From the NCBI GenBank assembly GCA_013813135.1, contig JACCSF010000221.1, positions 1 to 14,283 of the forward strand: a stretch of DNA of 14,283 nt, read 5' to 3'. The notes beneath the pieces were generated by a model, which was not told the origin of the DNA, ran no database searches, and saw nothing but the letters and a program-made list of their open reading frames with translations. Both the position numbers and the translations under genes were made by a program. Position 1 is the first letter of the stretch. Every line of letters starts with the position of its first letter. The stretch is from Thermoleophilaceae bacterium. GTDB taxonomy: Bacteria; Actinomycetota; Thermoleophilia; Solirubrobacterales; Thermoleophilaceae. Below, one piece after another: positions 6,166 through 14,283 of this stretch.

Positions 6166-6816
6166 ATGGCCGCCCCAGCGAAGGACCCAGCGAGCGCGCC
6201 GGCGCCGCGCACCCGGCTCCACCCCGACACCCGGCGCGACCACATCCTCGAGGCGGCCGGCGCGGTCTTCGCCGCCAACCCCTATTCCGCGGTCTCGCTC
6301 GGCGACATCGCCCACGAGGCCGGCGTCAGCCGCAGTCTCGTGAGCCACTACTTCGGCAACAAGCGAGGGCTGTTCGTGGAGGTCATGCGGGCCTTCGCGG
6401 CCGCTGCACCGGAGGCGGTGCGCACAGACCGCTCGCTCCCGGTCGAGCAGATGGTGGCCGCCAATGTCGAGGCGTGGCTGGAGTTCGCTGAGGAGCACCG
6501 CGAGACGGCGATCGCCATGTCCGGCATCGGAGCGCTCGGACGCGACCCCGAGCTGCAGGCGCTGGTCGAGGAGGTCCGCGAACGAGTCGTCGACCGCATG
6601 CTGCTCAATCACATCGGCACGACCGACGTGCCGAGGGAGATGCGCATCGCCCTGCGCGCCTACACCGGGCTCTACGAGGTGGCGGTCTCCGAGTGGTTGC
6701 AGGCGGGTCGGATGACCCGCGCGGAAGTGCGCATCCTGATCACGCGCGGGCTGTTCGCGATTCTCGAGGACGTGGTGCCGGCGCTACTGGCGGAGAACGA
6801 GCGCTCCGGGGACTAG
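6166..6816 (+). CDS. TetR family transcriptional regulator
   Basis: A 216-residue regulator. The N-terminal DNA-binding domain carries RRDHILEAAGAVFAANPYSA (23-42) followed by the helix-turn-helix VSLGDIAHEAGVSRSLVSHYF (43-63) and the usual GNKRGLF. The helical ligand-binding domain fills about 80-210 and shows no recognisable ligand motif. It is transcribed away from the propeller-LysE-ABC operon across 79 bp holding two operator-like repeats, so it most likely represses that operon and itself. The first 20 residues are Ala/Pro-rich and disordered. There is no clear ribosome binding site before ATG 6166, so the mRNA may be leaderless or nearly so. Its stop shares CTAG with the stop of the convergent SDR gene (6813-6816). 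Confidence 0.9.
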   Translation: MAAPAKDPASAPAPRTRLHPDTRRDHILEAAGAVFAANPYSAVSLGDIAHEAGVSRSLVSHYFGNKRGLFVEVMRAFAAAAPEAVRTDRSLPVEQMVAANVEAWLEFAEEHRETAIAMSGIGALGRDPELQALVEEVRERVVDRMLLNHIGTTDVPREMRIALRAYTGLYEVAVSEWLQAGRMTRAEVRILITRGLFAILEDVVPALLAENERSGD

Positions 6817-7769
6817 CCGCGGCCGCCGGCCCTCACGCCGCCGCCCCCCGCGCCCAGCTCGAAGCGCACGCCCGTCATCTCCTCGGACACCTCCCAGAGG
6901 CGGCGGGCGACCTGCTTGTCCCGGGCCGCCTTGTTGGGCGTGACCGGCTGGGGATGCCCGCGCTGCTCGGCAAAGCCGTCAGGCCCCACGTAGGTGCCGC
7001 CCGCGAGGCCCGGCTCGGTCGCCGCGTAGAGCGTCGGCAGAGCGCCCATCTCGTCGGTCTGCGCAATCACCCGGTTGGATACGCTCATGACCACGCGGTC
7101 CAGGCGCGGGGGGCCGGCCGACTGGAGGTTGGTGGCGGCGTAGCCGGGGTGCGCGGCCAGGCTCTTCACGGTCGAGTCGGCGGCTCGCAGGCGCCGTTCG
7201 AGCTCCAGCGCGAACAGCAGGTTGGCCAGCTTCGACTGTCCGTAGGCGCGCCAGCGGAAGTAGCGGTGCTCCCCGCCGAGGTTGTCGAACGCGATGCGGC
7301 CGGTCTTGTGGGCGGTGCTCGACAGGGTGACCACCCGCGCGTCCTCGGTCCCCTCCATCGACCCGATCAGCAGGCCTGTGAGGGCGAAGTGGCCGAGGTG
7401 GTTGGTTCCGAACTGGAGCTCGAAGCCGTCGGCGGTCCGGCGCCGCGGCGTGGCCATCACGCCCGCGTTGTTGATCAGCAGGTCGAGCCCGTCATGGCCG
7501 CCGCGGAAGCGCTCCGCGAACGCCCGTACGGAGTCGAGGCTGGAGAGGTCGAGCTCCTCCAGCTCCAGCTGAGCGCCGGGAGCGGCGGCCTCGATCTCGC
7601 GCCGCGCGGCCTCCCCCTTCGCCGTGTTGCGGCAGGCCAGCACCACGCGCGCGCCGGCACGCGCAAGCACTTTGGCGGTCACGAGCCCGAGCCCGCTGTT
7701 GGCGCCCGTCACCACCGCGGTGCGACCGACCTGGTCGGGGATCCGCTCGGCCGTCCACTTCGAGTCCAT
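6813..7769 (-). CDS. Short-chain dehydrogenase, retinol-dehydrogenase-like
   Basis: A 318-residue NAD(P)-dependent oxidoreductase of the classical SDR fold. The cofactor-binding motif TGANSGLG is at 21-28, NNAG at 100-103, the active-site Asn at about 123 (GTNHLG), the catalytic Ser at about 150-151 (VTLSST) and the YGQSK catalytic pair Tyr176/Lys180. The order and spacing resemble the actinobacterial group annotated as RDH/WW-domain-oxidoreductase-like SDRs. The substrate is unknown, probably a lipophilic alcohol or carbonyl. GGGAG five bases before ATG 7769 supports the start. It lies 32 bp downstream of the thioester-reductase-like gene on the same strand, so the two probably form a transcription unit. 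The C-terminus (from about 306) is a Gly/Arg-rich tail. Confidence 0.92.
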   Translation of the reverse strand: MDSKWTAERIPDQVGRTAVVTGANSGLGLVTAKVLARAGARVVLACRNTAKGEAARREIEAAAPGAQLELEELDLSSLDSVRAFAERFRGGHDGLDLLINNAGVMATPRRRTADGFELQFGTNHLGHFALTGLLIGSMEGTEDARVVTLSSTAHKTGRIAFDNLGGEHRYFRWRAYGQSKLANLLFALELERRLRAADSTVKSLAAHPGYAATNLQSAGPPRLDRVVMSVSNRVIAQTDEMGALPTLYAATEPGLAGGTYVGPDGFAEQRGHPQPVTPNKAARDKQVARRLWEVSEEMTGVRFELGAGGGGVRAGGRG

Positions 7770-7801
7770 CCTCGCTCCCTTTCGCTTGGGAGCCGAACGT
7801 A

Positions 7802-8992
7802 CTACGTCAACGCCGGCTCCGGCAGGGCGCGCACGCCGGCGCCGGCCTCGGCGCGCCCAACAGGGCGGCGGCCCCAGTTCGCGCGGACGGCGAACTCGAG
7901 CAGCCGGTCGAGGTACGCGTCGACGCGCGGTACGCGGATGTCGACCGGCTCGAGGCCGGCGCGGGCGGCGCTCGCGTCAAAGCTCACCCTCGACGCGAAG
8001 TACGGGAAGAACACCTCGCCGCGCTCGAGCCAGCGCCGCTGCGCCGGGCTGGCGCTGCGCAGGAGCAGCGGGTGCACGGCACGCTTGTAGAACCCCGGTG
8101 GAAGCACCCGCGCGGGAGGCCGCCCCAGATGAGCGGCCGCGCGATCGATCAGCTCGCCGACCGTGCCTGCCTCGGGCCCCGCTACGAGGTTGAACGTCCT
8201 GCCTGCGCCGGCGTCCGCCAGCGCCAGGATGGCGCGGGACACGTAGCTGACCGGCACGATGTCGACCGGCGCCGAGCGGCGCGCCGGCACCACGGGCAGA
8301 GTGCCGTTCGCATAGGCGCGCAGCGGTGTGTAGATGACGTTGAAGGAGGGCGTCCAGCCGCTGCGCTCGTCGCCCACCACGATGCTCGGACGGAACACCT
8401 GGACGGGCAGGCGCGAGCCGTGAGAGCGCACGAGCAGCTCGGCCTCCCACTTGGAGCGCTCGTAGGTGTTGTTGAAGCCCTGGCCGCGCTCGAAATCGTC
8501 GTCCCCGAAGCTGCCTCGGAGAGTGCCGGCCACGTAGGCCGTCGACACGTGCGCGAAGCGGTGCAGCCCGCCGTGCCTCTGGATCCAGGCGGCCAGCTCG
8601 AGCACGCGCTGGGTGCCCGCCACGTTGATCGCCCGCGCCTCGTCCAGCGGCAGCGAGAACGACACCGACGCCGCGGCGTGGATGACCTCGTCCACCTGCT
8701 CGGCCAGCTCGTCGCGACGGCGCGGGCTCAGGCCCAGGCCGGGCGCCAACAGGTCGCCCGCGACCGCCTCGACCCGATCGGCGTAGGCCTCGGCGTCGGG
8801 CACCAGCGAAGAGAGCGTGACGCGCACGCGCTCCGTGGCGGCTGCCTGGTCGGGAGCACGCACCAACGCCCACACCCGACGGTCGCCGTCCTCGAGCAAC
8901 CGGGCCATCAGCTCCATTCCAAGGAAGCCGGTGGCGCCGGTGATCAGGACGTCGCCGCGGGTGCGGGCGCCGGTGTCAGGAGAGAGGAACAT
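7802..8992 (-). CDS. Extended SDR, thioester / fatty-acyl reductase-like (NAD-binding 4 type)
   Basis: A 396-residue extended SDR. GATGFLG at 19-25 is the cofactor loop, AGDLLAPGLGL (78-88) and VIHAAASVSFSLPL (103-116) follow, then VSTAYVAGT (149-157), and YERSK gives catalytic Tyr177/Lys181. This pattern matches the male-sterility/thioester-reductase domain that reduces acyl-CoA or acyl-carrier thioesters to aldehydes or alcohols, here as a stand-alone protein without an adenylation domain. Plain epimerase activity cannot be excluded. The C-terminal 150 residues are the variable substrate-binding part. ATG 8992 has only a weak ribosome binding site, but no other start lies before the Rossmann strand. 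Together with the downstream SDR it could carry out successive carbonyl reductions or oxidations. Confidence 0.85.
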   Translation of the reverse strand: MFLSPDTGARTRGDVLITGATGFLGMELMARLLEDGDRRVWALVRAPDQAAATERVRVTLSSLVPDAEAYADRVEAVAGDLLAPGLGLSPRRRDELAEQVDEVIHAAASVSFSLPLDEARAINVAGTQRVLELAAWIQRHGGLHRFAHVSTAYVAGTLRGSFGDDDFERGQGFNNTYERSKWEAELLVRSHGSRLPVQVFRPSIVVGDERSGWTPSFNVIYTPLRAYANGTLPVVPARRSAPVDIVPVSYVSRAILALADAGAGRTFNLVAGPEAGTVGELIDRAAAHLGRPPARVLPPGFYKRAVHPLLLRSASPAQRRWLERGEVFFPYFASRVSFDASAARAGLEPVDIRVPRVDAYLDRLLEFAVRANWGRRPVGRAEAGAGVRALPEPALT

Positions 8993-9268
8993 CCGCGACT
9001 CAGACTGGCGCAGTCACGTGCGCAAGTCATCCGACCGGCGGTAGGAAATTCAGTCCGGCGGGCTCGACCGCTCGTCCAGCAACCAGGGCAGCGTCGCCTG
9101 CGCAACGTGGCACGCCCCTCCCCCCGGCCGGGGTGGCGGCGTTGGCGTCGGCATACGGCGCAAGCCCGGTCCACCGTCCCCGTGGGGGTGCCGAGTGGCG
9201 GCTTGTGCAACCCACCCCTCCCCTGCTGTTTGCGCCCGCCGCGCCGCACGCGCGGAGGGGCCGAGAAC
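8993..9268. other. Intergenic region between two minus-strand units, with inverted repeats
   Basis: This 276-bp gap must hold the promoter of the reductase-SDR unit and the 3' end of the ABC exporter unit. I see no credible gene. It contains GACTG-GCG-CAGTC (9003-9015, 11 bp before the reductase start), a 12-bp palindrome CCCCGGCCGGGG (9122-9133) and a GC stem CCGCGC-N5-GCGCGG (9239-9255). The last could weakly end the ABC transcript, though no T-run follows. No clear -35/-10 pair was found. Confidence 0.45.
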
Positions 9269-10036
9269 TCAGTCGATCAGCCGCTTCGACATCCGCCGCA
9301 CGGCCTCGCGCCACAGCACCACCGTGAAGACGATCAGGCCACCCACCCGCAGGAGGTCGGTCGCCTCGAAGCCGAAGCAGGCGTGGCGCACCAGCACCAC
9401 CAGCTGGTGGAGCGGGTTGAACTGGGCGGCCACCTGAAACCCCTCGGGCAGCTGGTCGATCGGGAAGAACGTGCCCGCGACGAGGAATAGCGGCGTGATC
9501 ACCAGCGTGGTCACGTAGCTGAACTGGTCGATCTTGGCCACGCTCGCCGCGGTCGCGATGCCGAACCCGGCGAACCCGAGCGCGGTGATGAAGGCGAACA
9601 GCGGCACGAGCAGCATTCCCGGTGCCGGGTCGAGCCCGAACAGCATCGACACGATCAGCGGGAAGGAGCCGTAGATTCCGGAGCGGAGCCCGATCCAGAG
9701 CATCTCCGCGGTCACCAGCTCCTCGACGTCGACCGGGGCGGCCAGGATCGCGTCGTAGGTGCGCTGGAAGCGCTCCTTGACGAACGCGCCGAACATCGCC
9801 GGCAGCGCGCTCGAGAAGATCACGGCGGTGGCCACCATGCCGGTGCCCACGAACTCCACGTAGTCGAGCCCCTCGACCTTGTCGACGATCGTCGAGCCGA
9901 GTCCGAGCCCGAAGGCGAGCAGGTAGATGACCGGCTCGAGGACGCTCGAGAAGGTCGTGGACTTCCAGTAGCTGCGGAAGTTCGCCACCTCGCGGCTCAT
10001 CACGCCGGCGATCGCGGCGGGCTCCAGGCGCCTCAT
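9269..10036 (-). CDS. ABC-2 type permease, NodJ-like exporter subunit
   Basis: A 255-residue integral membrane protein. The N-terminal cytoplasmic helix (SREVANFRSYWKSTTFSSVL, 14-33) leads into hydrophobic segments at about 34-50, 60-83, 117-135, 140-165, 174-192 and 229-243. The loop AFVKERFQRTYDAILAAPVD (84-103) is the conserved ABC-2 coupling segment, and GTFFPIDQLPEGFQVAAQFN (188-207) is typical of NodJ-like proteins. ATG 10036 is preferred because it gives the family length and N-terminus. An in-frame GTG at 10093 would add 19 unrelated residues and overlap the ATPase gene. Neither start has a good ribosome binding site. A hairpin and mini-ORF lie directly upstream. Confidence 0.88.
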   Translation of the reverse strand: MRRLEPAAIAGVMSREVANFRSYWKSTTFSSVLEPVIYLLAFGLGLGSTIVDKVEGLDYVEFVGTGMVATAVIFSSALPAMFGAFVKERFQRTYDAILAAPVDVEELVTAEMLWIGLRSGIYGSFPLIVSMLFGLDPAPGMLLVPLFAFITALGFAGFGIATAASVAKIDQFSYVTTLVITPLFLVAGTFFPIDQLPEGFQVAAQFNPLHQLVVLVRHACFGFEATDLLRVGGLIVFTVVLWREAVRRMSKRLID

Positions 10037-10076
10037 CGCGGAAGCACCCGGCTCGGCCGGGTGCGCACCGACGACC

Positions 10077-10080
<4 letters not shown>
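10033..10080 (-). CDS. Possible 15-codon coupling mini-ORF between ABC exporter genes
   Basis: GTG 10080 overlaps the ATPase stop (GTGA), is preceded four bases upstream by GGAGG, and reads 15 codons (MRSSVRTRPSRVLPR) to a TGA that overlaps the permease ATG (ATGA, 10033-10036). It would carry ribosomes through the hairpin to the permease start. It may equally be chance in G/C-rich DNA. Confidence 0.25.
10044..10064 (-). repeat. Strong hairpin before the NodJ-like permease start
   Basis: Perfect 9-bp arms GCACCCGGC / GCCGGGTGC are separated by a 3-nt loop. It lies eight to nine bases before the permease ATG in the ATPase-permease gap, where a ribosome binding site would be expected. No T-run follows, so it is more likely a translational or processing element than a terminator. 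Confidence 0.7.
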
Positions 10081-10967
<887 letters not shown>

Positions 10968-10976
10968 CGGTCCTCG

Positions 10977-10991
10977 ACCCTAGAGCAGGGT
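10977..10991. repeat. Inverted repeat before the NodI-like ATPase gene
   Basis: ACCCT-N5-AGGGT. It ends nine bases before the ATPase start on the minus strand, just upstream of its GAGG ribosome binding site. It could be a small regulatory hairpin or operator in the region shared with the divergent glutamine synthetase promoter. Confidence 0.35.
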
Positions 10992-11107
10992 GTCGCTCGA
11001 CCGGTGGGCGAAAGGTGCGCTGGAATCTTTATCCACGCGTACAAGGTGTTCCCACCCCCGATCCAGATACCTTCAGGGTGGCCCACCTTCCGGAGAGAGA
11101 ATTATCT

Positions 11108-13255
11108 ATGCCCAGAGTTCGACAGACCAACGTAACCGCCGCCCGCTGGAGCCCCAACGGAGGTGCCCTCGGAGCGGTTGACCTCACCGAGCCGTTCAGC
11201 TACCCGCACGGCGAGAACGTGTTCTCGCCGGCGATCCAGCGCCACCGGCTGCCGAAGGAGACCTACAAGCGGCTGCAGCGCCTGCTGTCGCAAGGCGAGG
11301 CGCTCGACACCTCGCTCGCCGACGCCGTCGCGCTCGCCATGAAGGAGTGGGCGCTCGAGAAGGGCGCCACCCACTACACGCACGTCTTCCAGCCGCTGAC
11401 CGGGCTCACCGCCGAGAAGCACGATTCCTTCTTCGGCCCCGCCGCCGACGGCGTGGCGCTGGCGGACTTCTCCGGCAAGGAGCTGATCCAGGGTGAGCCG
11501 GACGCCTCGTCGTTCCCGACCGGCGGCGTGCGCGCCACCTTCGAGGCGCGCGGCTACACGGCCTGGGACCCGACCAGCCCCGCCTTCATCCTCGAGAACC
11601 CCAACGGCGCGCTGCTCTGCATCCCGACGGCCTTCGCGTCGTGGACGGGCGAGGCGCTCGACGCCAAGATCCCGCTGCTGCGCTCGATGGACGCGCTCTC
11701 GCGGTCGGCGATCCGGGCGCTGCGCCTGCTCGGCGACGAGCAGTCCGCGCGCGTATTCACGACCGTCGGGCCGGAGCAGGAGTACTTCCTGATCGACGAG
11801 CAGTACTACTTCGAGCGCCCCGACCTGATCAGCACCGGGCGCACGCTGTTCGGCGCCAAGCCGCCAAAGGGCCACGAGCTGGACGACCACTATTTCGGCT
11901 CGATCCCTGAGCGCGTGCTGGCGTTCATGATGGACTCGGAGCTGGAGCTCGCCAAGCTCGGCGTGCCGGTCAAGACGCGCCACAACGAGGTGGCGCCCGC
12001 GCAGTACGAGCTCGCACCGATCTTCGAGAACTCGAACGTCGGGTCCGACCACCAGCAGCTGACGATGCAGGTCATGCGCCGCGTGGCGCGCAAGTACGGG
12101 CTCGTCTGCCTGTTGCACGAGAAGCCGTTCGCCGGCGTGAACGGGTCCGGCAAGCACAACAACTGGTCGATGGGCACCGACACCGGCCACAACCTGCTCG
12201 AGCCGGGCGACACGCCGGCCGACAACCTCAGCTTCCTGTTCTTCTGCGCCGCGGTCATCCAGGCCGTGGACAAGCACCAGGGCCTGCTGCGGGCGTCGGT
12301 CGCCGACATCGGGCAGGACCACCGGCTGGGCGCCAACGAGGCGCCGCCGGCGATCATCTCGATCTTCCTCGGCGCCGAGCTGGAGAAGGTCTTCGGGGCA
12401 ATCGTGTCGGGCGAGGGCGATCCGCACACCCCCGCCGCGGTGCTGGGGCTCGGCACGCCGGTGCTGCCCCCGCTCCCGATGCATGGTGGCGACCGCAACC
12501 GCACGTCGCCATTCGCATTCACGGGCAACAAGTTCGAGTTCCGGGCGCTCGGGTCGAGCATGTCGCTCGCCTTCCCGAACACCGTGCTGAACACGATCGT
12601 GGCCGAGGCGATCGACGAGCTCGCCGACAAGCTGGAGGCCCAGGTCACGGGCGGCACCGATTTCGACGAGGCGCTGGCCGGCGTCATCAAGGAGGCGTAC
12701 GGCGAACACCAGCGCGTCATCTTCGCCGGAGACAACTACAGCGACGAGTGGCACGCTGAGGCGGAGTCGCGCGGGCTGAAGAACCTGCGCACGACGCCCG
12801 ACGCGCTGCCCGAGGTGCTCGCGGACGCGACCGTTGCGGCGTTCGAGAAGTACGAGGTGCTCTCGCACCGTGAGCTGGACTCGCGCTACGAGGTGTGGCT
12901 CGAGCAGTACATCATCCGAGCCAACATCGAGGCGGAAACCGCCGCGATGATCGCGAAGACGATGCTGCTGCCGGCGGCGCTGCGCCACGTGGCGCTGGTC
13001 GAGGCGGCGGGAATGGACGAGCTCGCTACGGAGGCGCGCTCGCTGACCGCGTCGTTCGTCGAGGCAATCGGCGAGCTCGAGGTCGCGAACACGTACCCGG
13101 ACAGCGTCGAGGGCCTGGAGCTGGCGATTTACGCCCGCGACAGCCAGCTTTCGGCGATGGCGCGCATGCGCGAGGTGGGCGACGAGCTGGAGAAGATCGT
13201 CGCCGACGACCTCTGGCCGCTGCCGAAGTACTCGGAGATCCTGTTCATCAAGTAG
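11108..13255 (+). CDS. glnN: Glutamine synthetase type III
   Basis: A 715-residue cytoplasmic enzyme that makes glutamine from glutamate, ammonia and ATP. Length and motifs fit the GSIII class (about 700-730 residues) and not the roughly 450-residue GSI/GSII. Visible in order: the GSIII N-terminal domain (SYPHGENVFSPAIQRHRLP, 31-49), GPEQEYFLID (221-230) with metal-binding Glu, RHNEVAPAQYELAPIFENSN (291-310), NGSGKHNNWS (345-354) with the active-site His350, RLGANEAPPA (406-415), NRTSPFAFTGNKFEFRALGS (464-483) and the GSIII C-terminus DLWPLPKYSEILFIK (701-715). ATG 11108 is chosen because GGAGAGAG lies about eight bases upstream and the family N-terminus follows. The frame is open further upstream without family resemblance. 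No adenylylation motif of the GSI kind is expected. I found no GlnR-type box upstream. Confidence 0.96.
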   Translation: MPRVRQTNVTAARWSPNGGALGAVDLTEPFSYPHGENVFSPAIQRHRLPKETYKRLQRLLSQGEALDTSLADAVALAMKEWALEKGATHYTHVFQPLTGLTAEKHDSFFGPAADGVALADFSGKELIQGEPDASSFPTGGVRATFEARGYTAWDPTSPAFILENPNGALLCIPTAFASWTGEALDAKIPLLRSMDALSRSAIRALRLLGDEQSARVFTTVGPEQEYFLIDEQYYFERPDLISTGRTLFGAKPPKGHELDDHYFGSIPERVLAFMMDSELELAKLGVPVKTRHNEVAPAQYELAPIFENSNVGSDHQQLTMQVMRRVARKYGLVCLLHEKPFAGVNGSGKHNNWSMGTDTGHNLLEPGDTPADNLSFLFFCAAVIQAVDKHQGLLRASVADIGQDHRLGANEAPPAIISIFLGAELEKVFGAIVSGEGDPHTPAAVLGLGTPVLPPLPMHGGDRNRTSPFAFTGNKFEFRALGSSMSLAFPNTVLNTIVAEAIDELADKLEAQVTGGTDFDEALAGVIKEAYGEHQRVIFAGDNYSDEWHAEAESRGLKNLRTTPDALPEVLADATVAAFEKYEVLSHRELDSRYEVWLEQYIIRANIEAETAAMIAKTMLLPAALRHVALVEAAGMDELATEARSLTASFVEAIGELEVANTYPDSVEGLELAIYARDSQLSAMARMREVGDELEKIVADDLWPLPKYSEILFIK

Positions 13256-13268
13256 TTTGCGGCGCCTC

Positions 13269-14258
13269 ATGCGGGCGCTCCAGATCACGGAACTGAGCGG
13301 TCCGCGGTCGGCCCTGTCGGCCGCGGACCTGCCGGACCCCGAGCCGTCGCACCCGCTGACCCCCGGGAGCGGTGTCCTCGTGGACGTGCACGCAGCTGGA
13401 GTCTCATTCCCCGAGGTTCTGCAGACGCGCGGCGAGTACCAACTCAAGCCCGACCTGCCGTTCGTGCCCGGCAGCGAGGTCGGCGGCGTTGTGCGCAGCG
13501 CCCCCGAGGGCTCGCGCTTCTCCGAGGGCGACCGGGTGGCGGCGTGCTGCATGCTGGGCGGCTTCGCGGAGGTCGCCGTGGCGCCCGACTTCCTCGTCTT
13601 CGGCCTCTCGGACGAGCTCGACTTCGCTCAGGGCGCCAGCCTGATCCTCAACTACCACACGGCCTACTTCGCGCTCAAGCTGCGCGGCCGCCTCGCGGAG
13701 GGGGACACCGTGCTCGTGCACGGGGCGGCCGGCGGCGTCGGCACCGCGACGCTGCAGGTCGCCAAGGGCATGGGCGCACGCACGATCGCCGTTGTCTCCA
13801 GCGAAGCCAAGGAGCAGGTCGCGCGCGAGGCCGGCGCCGACGAGGTGGTGCGCTCCGACGGTCCCTGGAAGGACGAGGCCAAAGAGGTCTCCGGCGGCGG
13901 CGTGGACATCGTGATCGACCCGGTCGGCGGCGACCGCTTCACCGACAGCCTGCGCTCTCTGCGCGAGGGCGGACGGGTGGTCGTGATCGGCTTTACCGGG
14001 GGCTCGATCCCCGAGGTGCGAGTGAACCGGCTGCTGCTGAACAACACCGAGGTGGTGGGCGCCGGCTGGGGCGCCTTCGTAATGGGCAAGCCGGGCATCA
14101 ACGGCGAGATCGGCACGGCCGTGAACGACCTCGTCGACGAGGGCTTCGTGCGCCCGATCGTGGGCGCCCGCTTCCCGATGGAGCAGGCGGCGGACGCCCT
14201 CGAGCTGATCGACGGCCGCGGCGCGACCGGCAAGGTCGTGCTGGACGTGCGCGCCTAG
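13269..14258 (+). CDS. Zinc-free MDR oxidoreductase, NADPH:quinone reductase-like
   Basis: A 329-residue medium-chain dehydrogenase/reductase. The N-terminal GroES-like domain (about 1-110) contains VDVHAAGVSFPEVLQTRGEY (38-57) and PFVPGSEVGG (64-73). The Rossmann domain has HGAAGGVGTATLQ (151-163) as cofactor loop, and IDPVGGDRF and GGRVVVIGFTGG further on. The zinc-binding Cys/His set of alcohol dehydrogenases is absent, which fits the NADPH:quinone oxidoreductase/enoyl reductase group. It ends in ATGKVVLDVRA, the usual family C-terminus. It starts 13 bp after the glutamine synthetase stop with no clear ribosome binding site, so read-through transcription and coupling are likely, though no metabolic link is obvious. 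A TTG 12 bases upstream of ATG 13269 is a weaker alternative start. The 25 bases after its stop hold nothing I can assign. Confidence 0.93.
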   Translation: MRALQITELSGPRSALSAADLPDPEPSHPLTPGSGVLVDVHAAGVSFPEVLQTRGEYQLKPDLPFVPGSEVGGVVRSAPEGSRFSEGDRVAACCMLGGFAEVAVAPDFLVFGLSDELDFAQGASLILNYHTAYFALKLRGRLAEGDTVLVHGAAGGVGTATLQVAKGMGARTIAVVSSEAKEQVAREAGADEVVRSDGPWKDEAKEVSGGGVDIVIDPVGGDRFTDSLRSLREGGRVVVIGFTGGSIPEVRVNRLLLNNTEVVGAGWGAFVMGKPGINGEIGTAVNDLVDEGFVRPIVGARFPMEQAADALELIDGRGATGKVVLDVRA

Positions 14259-14283
14259 CTGCGCGAGCGCTGCCGGTTAGAGC

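Noticed and set aside
9239..9255. Rho-independent terminator of the NodIJ-like unit
   Set aside because: The GC stem is present but no T-run follows on the minus strand, so it is noted only as a repeat in the intergenic entry.
11022..11052. Stress-sigma (SigR-like) promoter before glutamine synthetase, GGAAT followed by GTT
   Set aside because: The spacing to GTT is about 21 nt, outside the usual range, and the -10 match is poor.
11102..13552. Very long minus-strand open frame (over 800 codons) opposite glutamine synthetase
   Set aside because: It is a shadow created by the G/C-rich third positions of the glutamine synthetase gene. Its translation is Arg/Val/Leu-rich with no family motif, and it runs into the next gene.

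Overview
This is a high-GC window with compact, mostly overlapping genes and strong G/C preference at third codon positions. That fits an actinobacterium, and a Thermoleophilia/Solirubrobacterales-type organism is my best guess. The guess is inferred from gene style and from the stand-alone type III glutamine synthetase; no rRNA or tRNA is present to confirm it. I see no insertion sequence, phage gene, integrase or CRISPR array, so this looks like ordinary chromosome.

Layout. (A) 1-1955, plus strand: the tail of a small membrane protein, an FAD-dependent amine-oxidase-like flavoprotein and an unusually short DUF1365 protein, chained by GTGA overlaps. This pair usually accompanies cyclopropane-type lipid methyltransferases, but none is seen here. 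(B) 1956-2175: a short gap with a possible small gene that runs convergently into the next gene. (C) 6086 down to 2176, minus strand: a probable four-gene operon for a secreted beta-propeller-like protein, a LysE-type exporter, and the ATPase and permease of a DrrAB-type ABC exporter. A TetR regulator (6166-6816) is divergent from it. The 79-bp region between them holds two copies of the same inverted-repeat motif (arms CTTATTG / CAATAAG, 9-nt spacer) and a consensus TTGACA box, so a TetR-controlled export cassette is the main inference of this annotation. (D) 8992 down to 6813, minus strand: an extended SDR of the thioester/fatty-acyl reductase type, followed 32 bp later by a classical retinol-dehydrogenase-like SDR. 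The latter and the TetR gene end on the same CTAG. (E) 10967 down to 9269, minus strand: a second ABC exporter (NodI/NodJ-like), with a strong hairpin and a 15-codon mini-ORF bridging its two genes. (F) 11108-14258, plus strand: type III glutamine synthetase (ammonia assimilation), then 13 bp later a zinc-free quinone oxidoreductase-like MDR protein.

How they work together: regions C and E are membrane export modules of different subfamilies, A and D are lipid or carbonyl redox modules, and F is central nitrogen metabolism. The only regulatory circuit visible in the DNA is the TetR/operator arrangement at 6087-6165. No convincing rho-independent terminator with a T-run was seen anywhere in the window.
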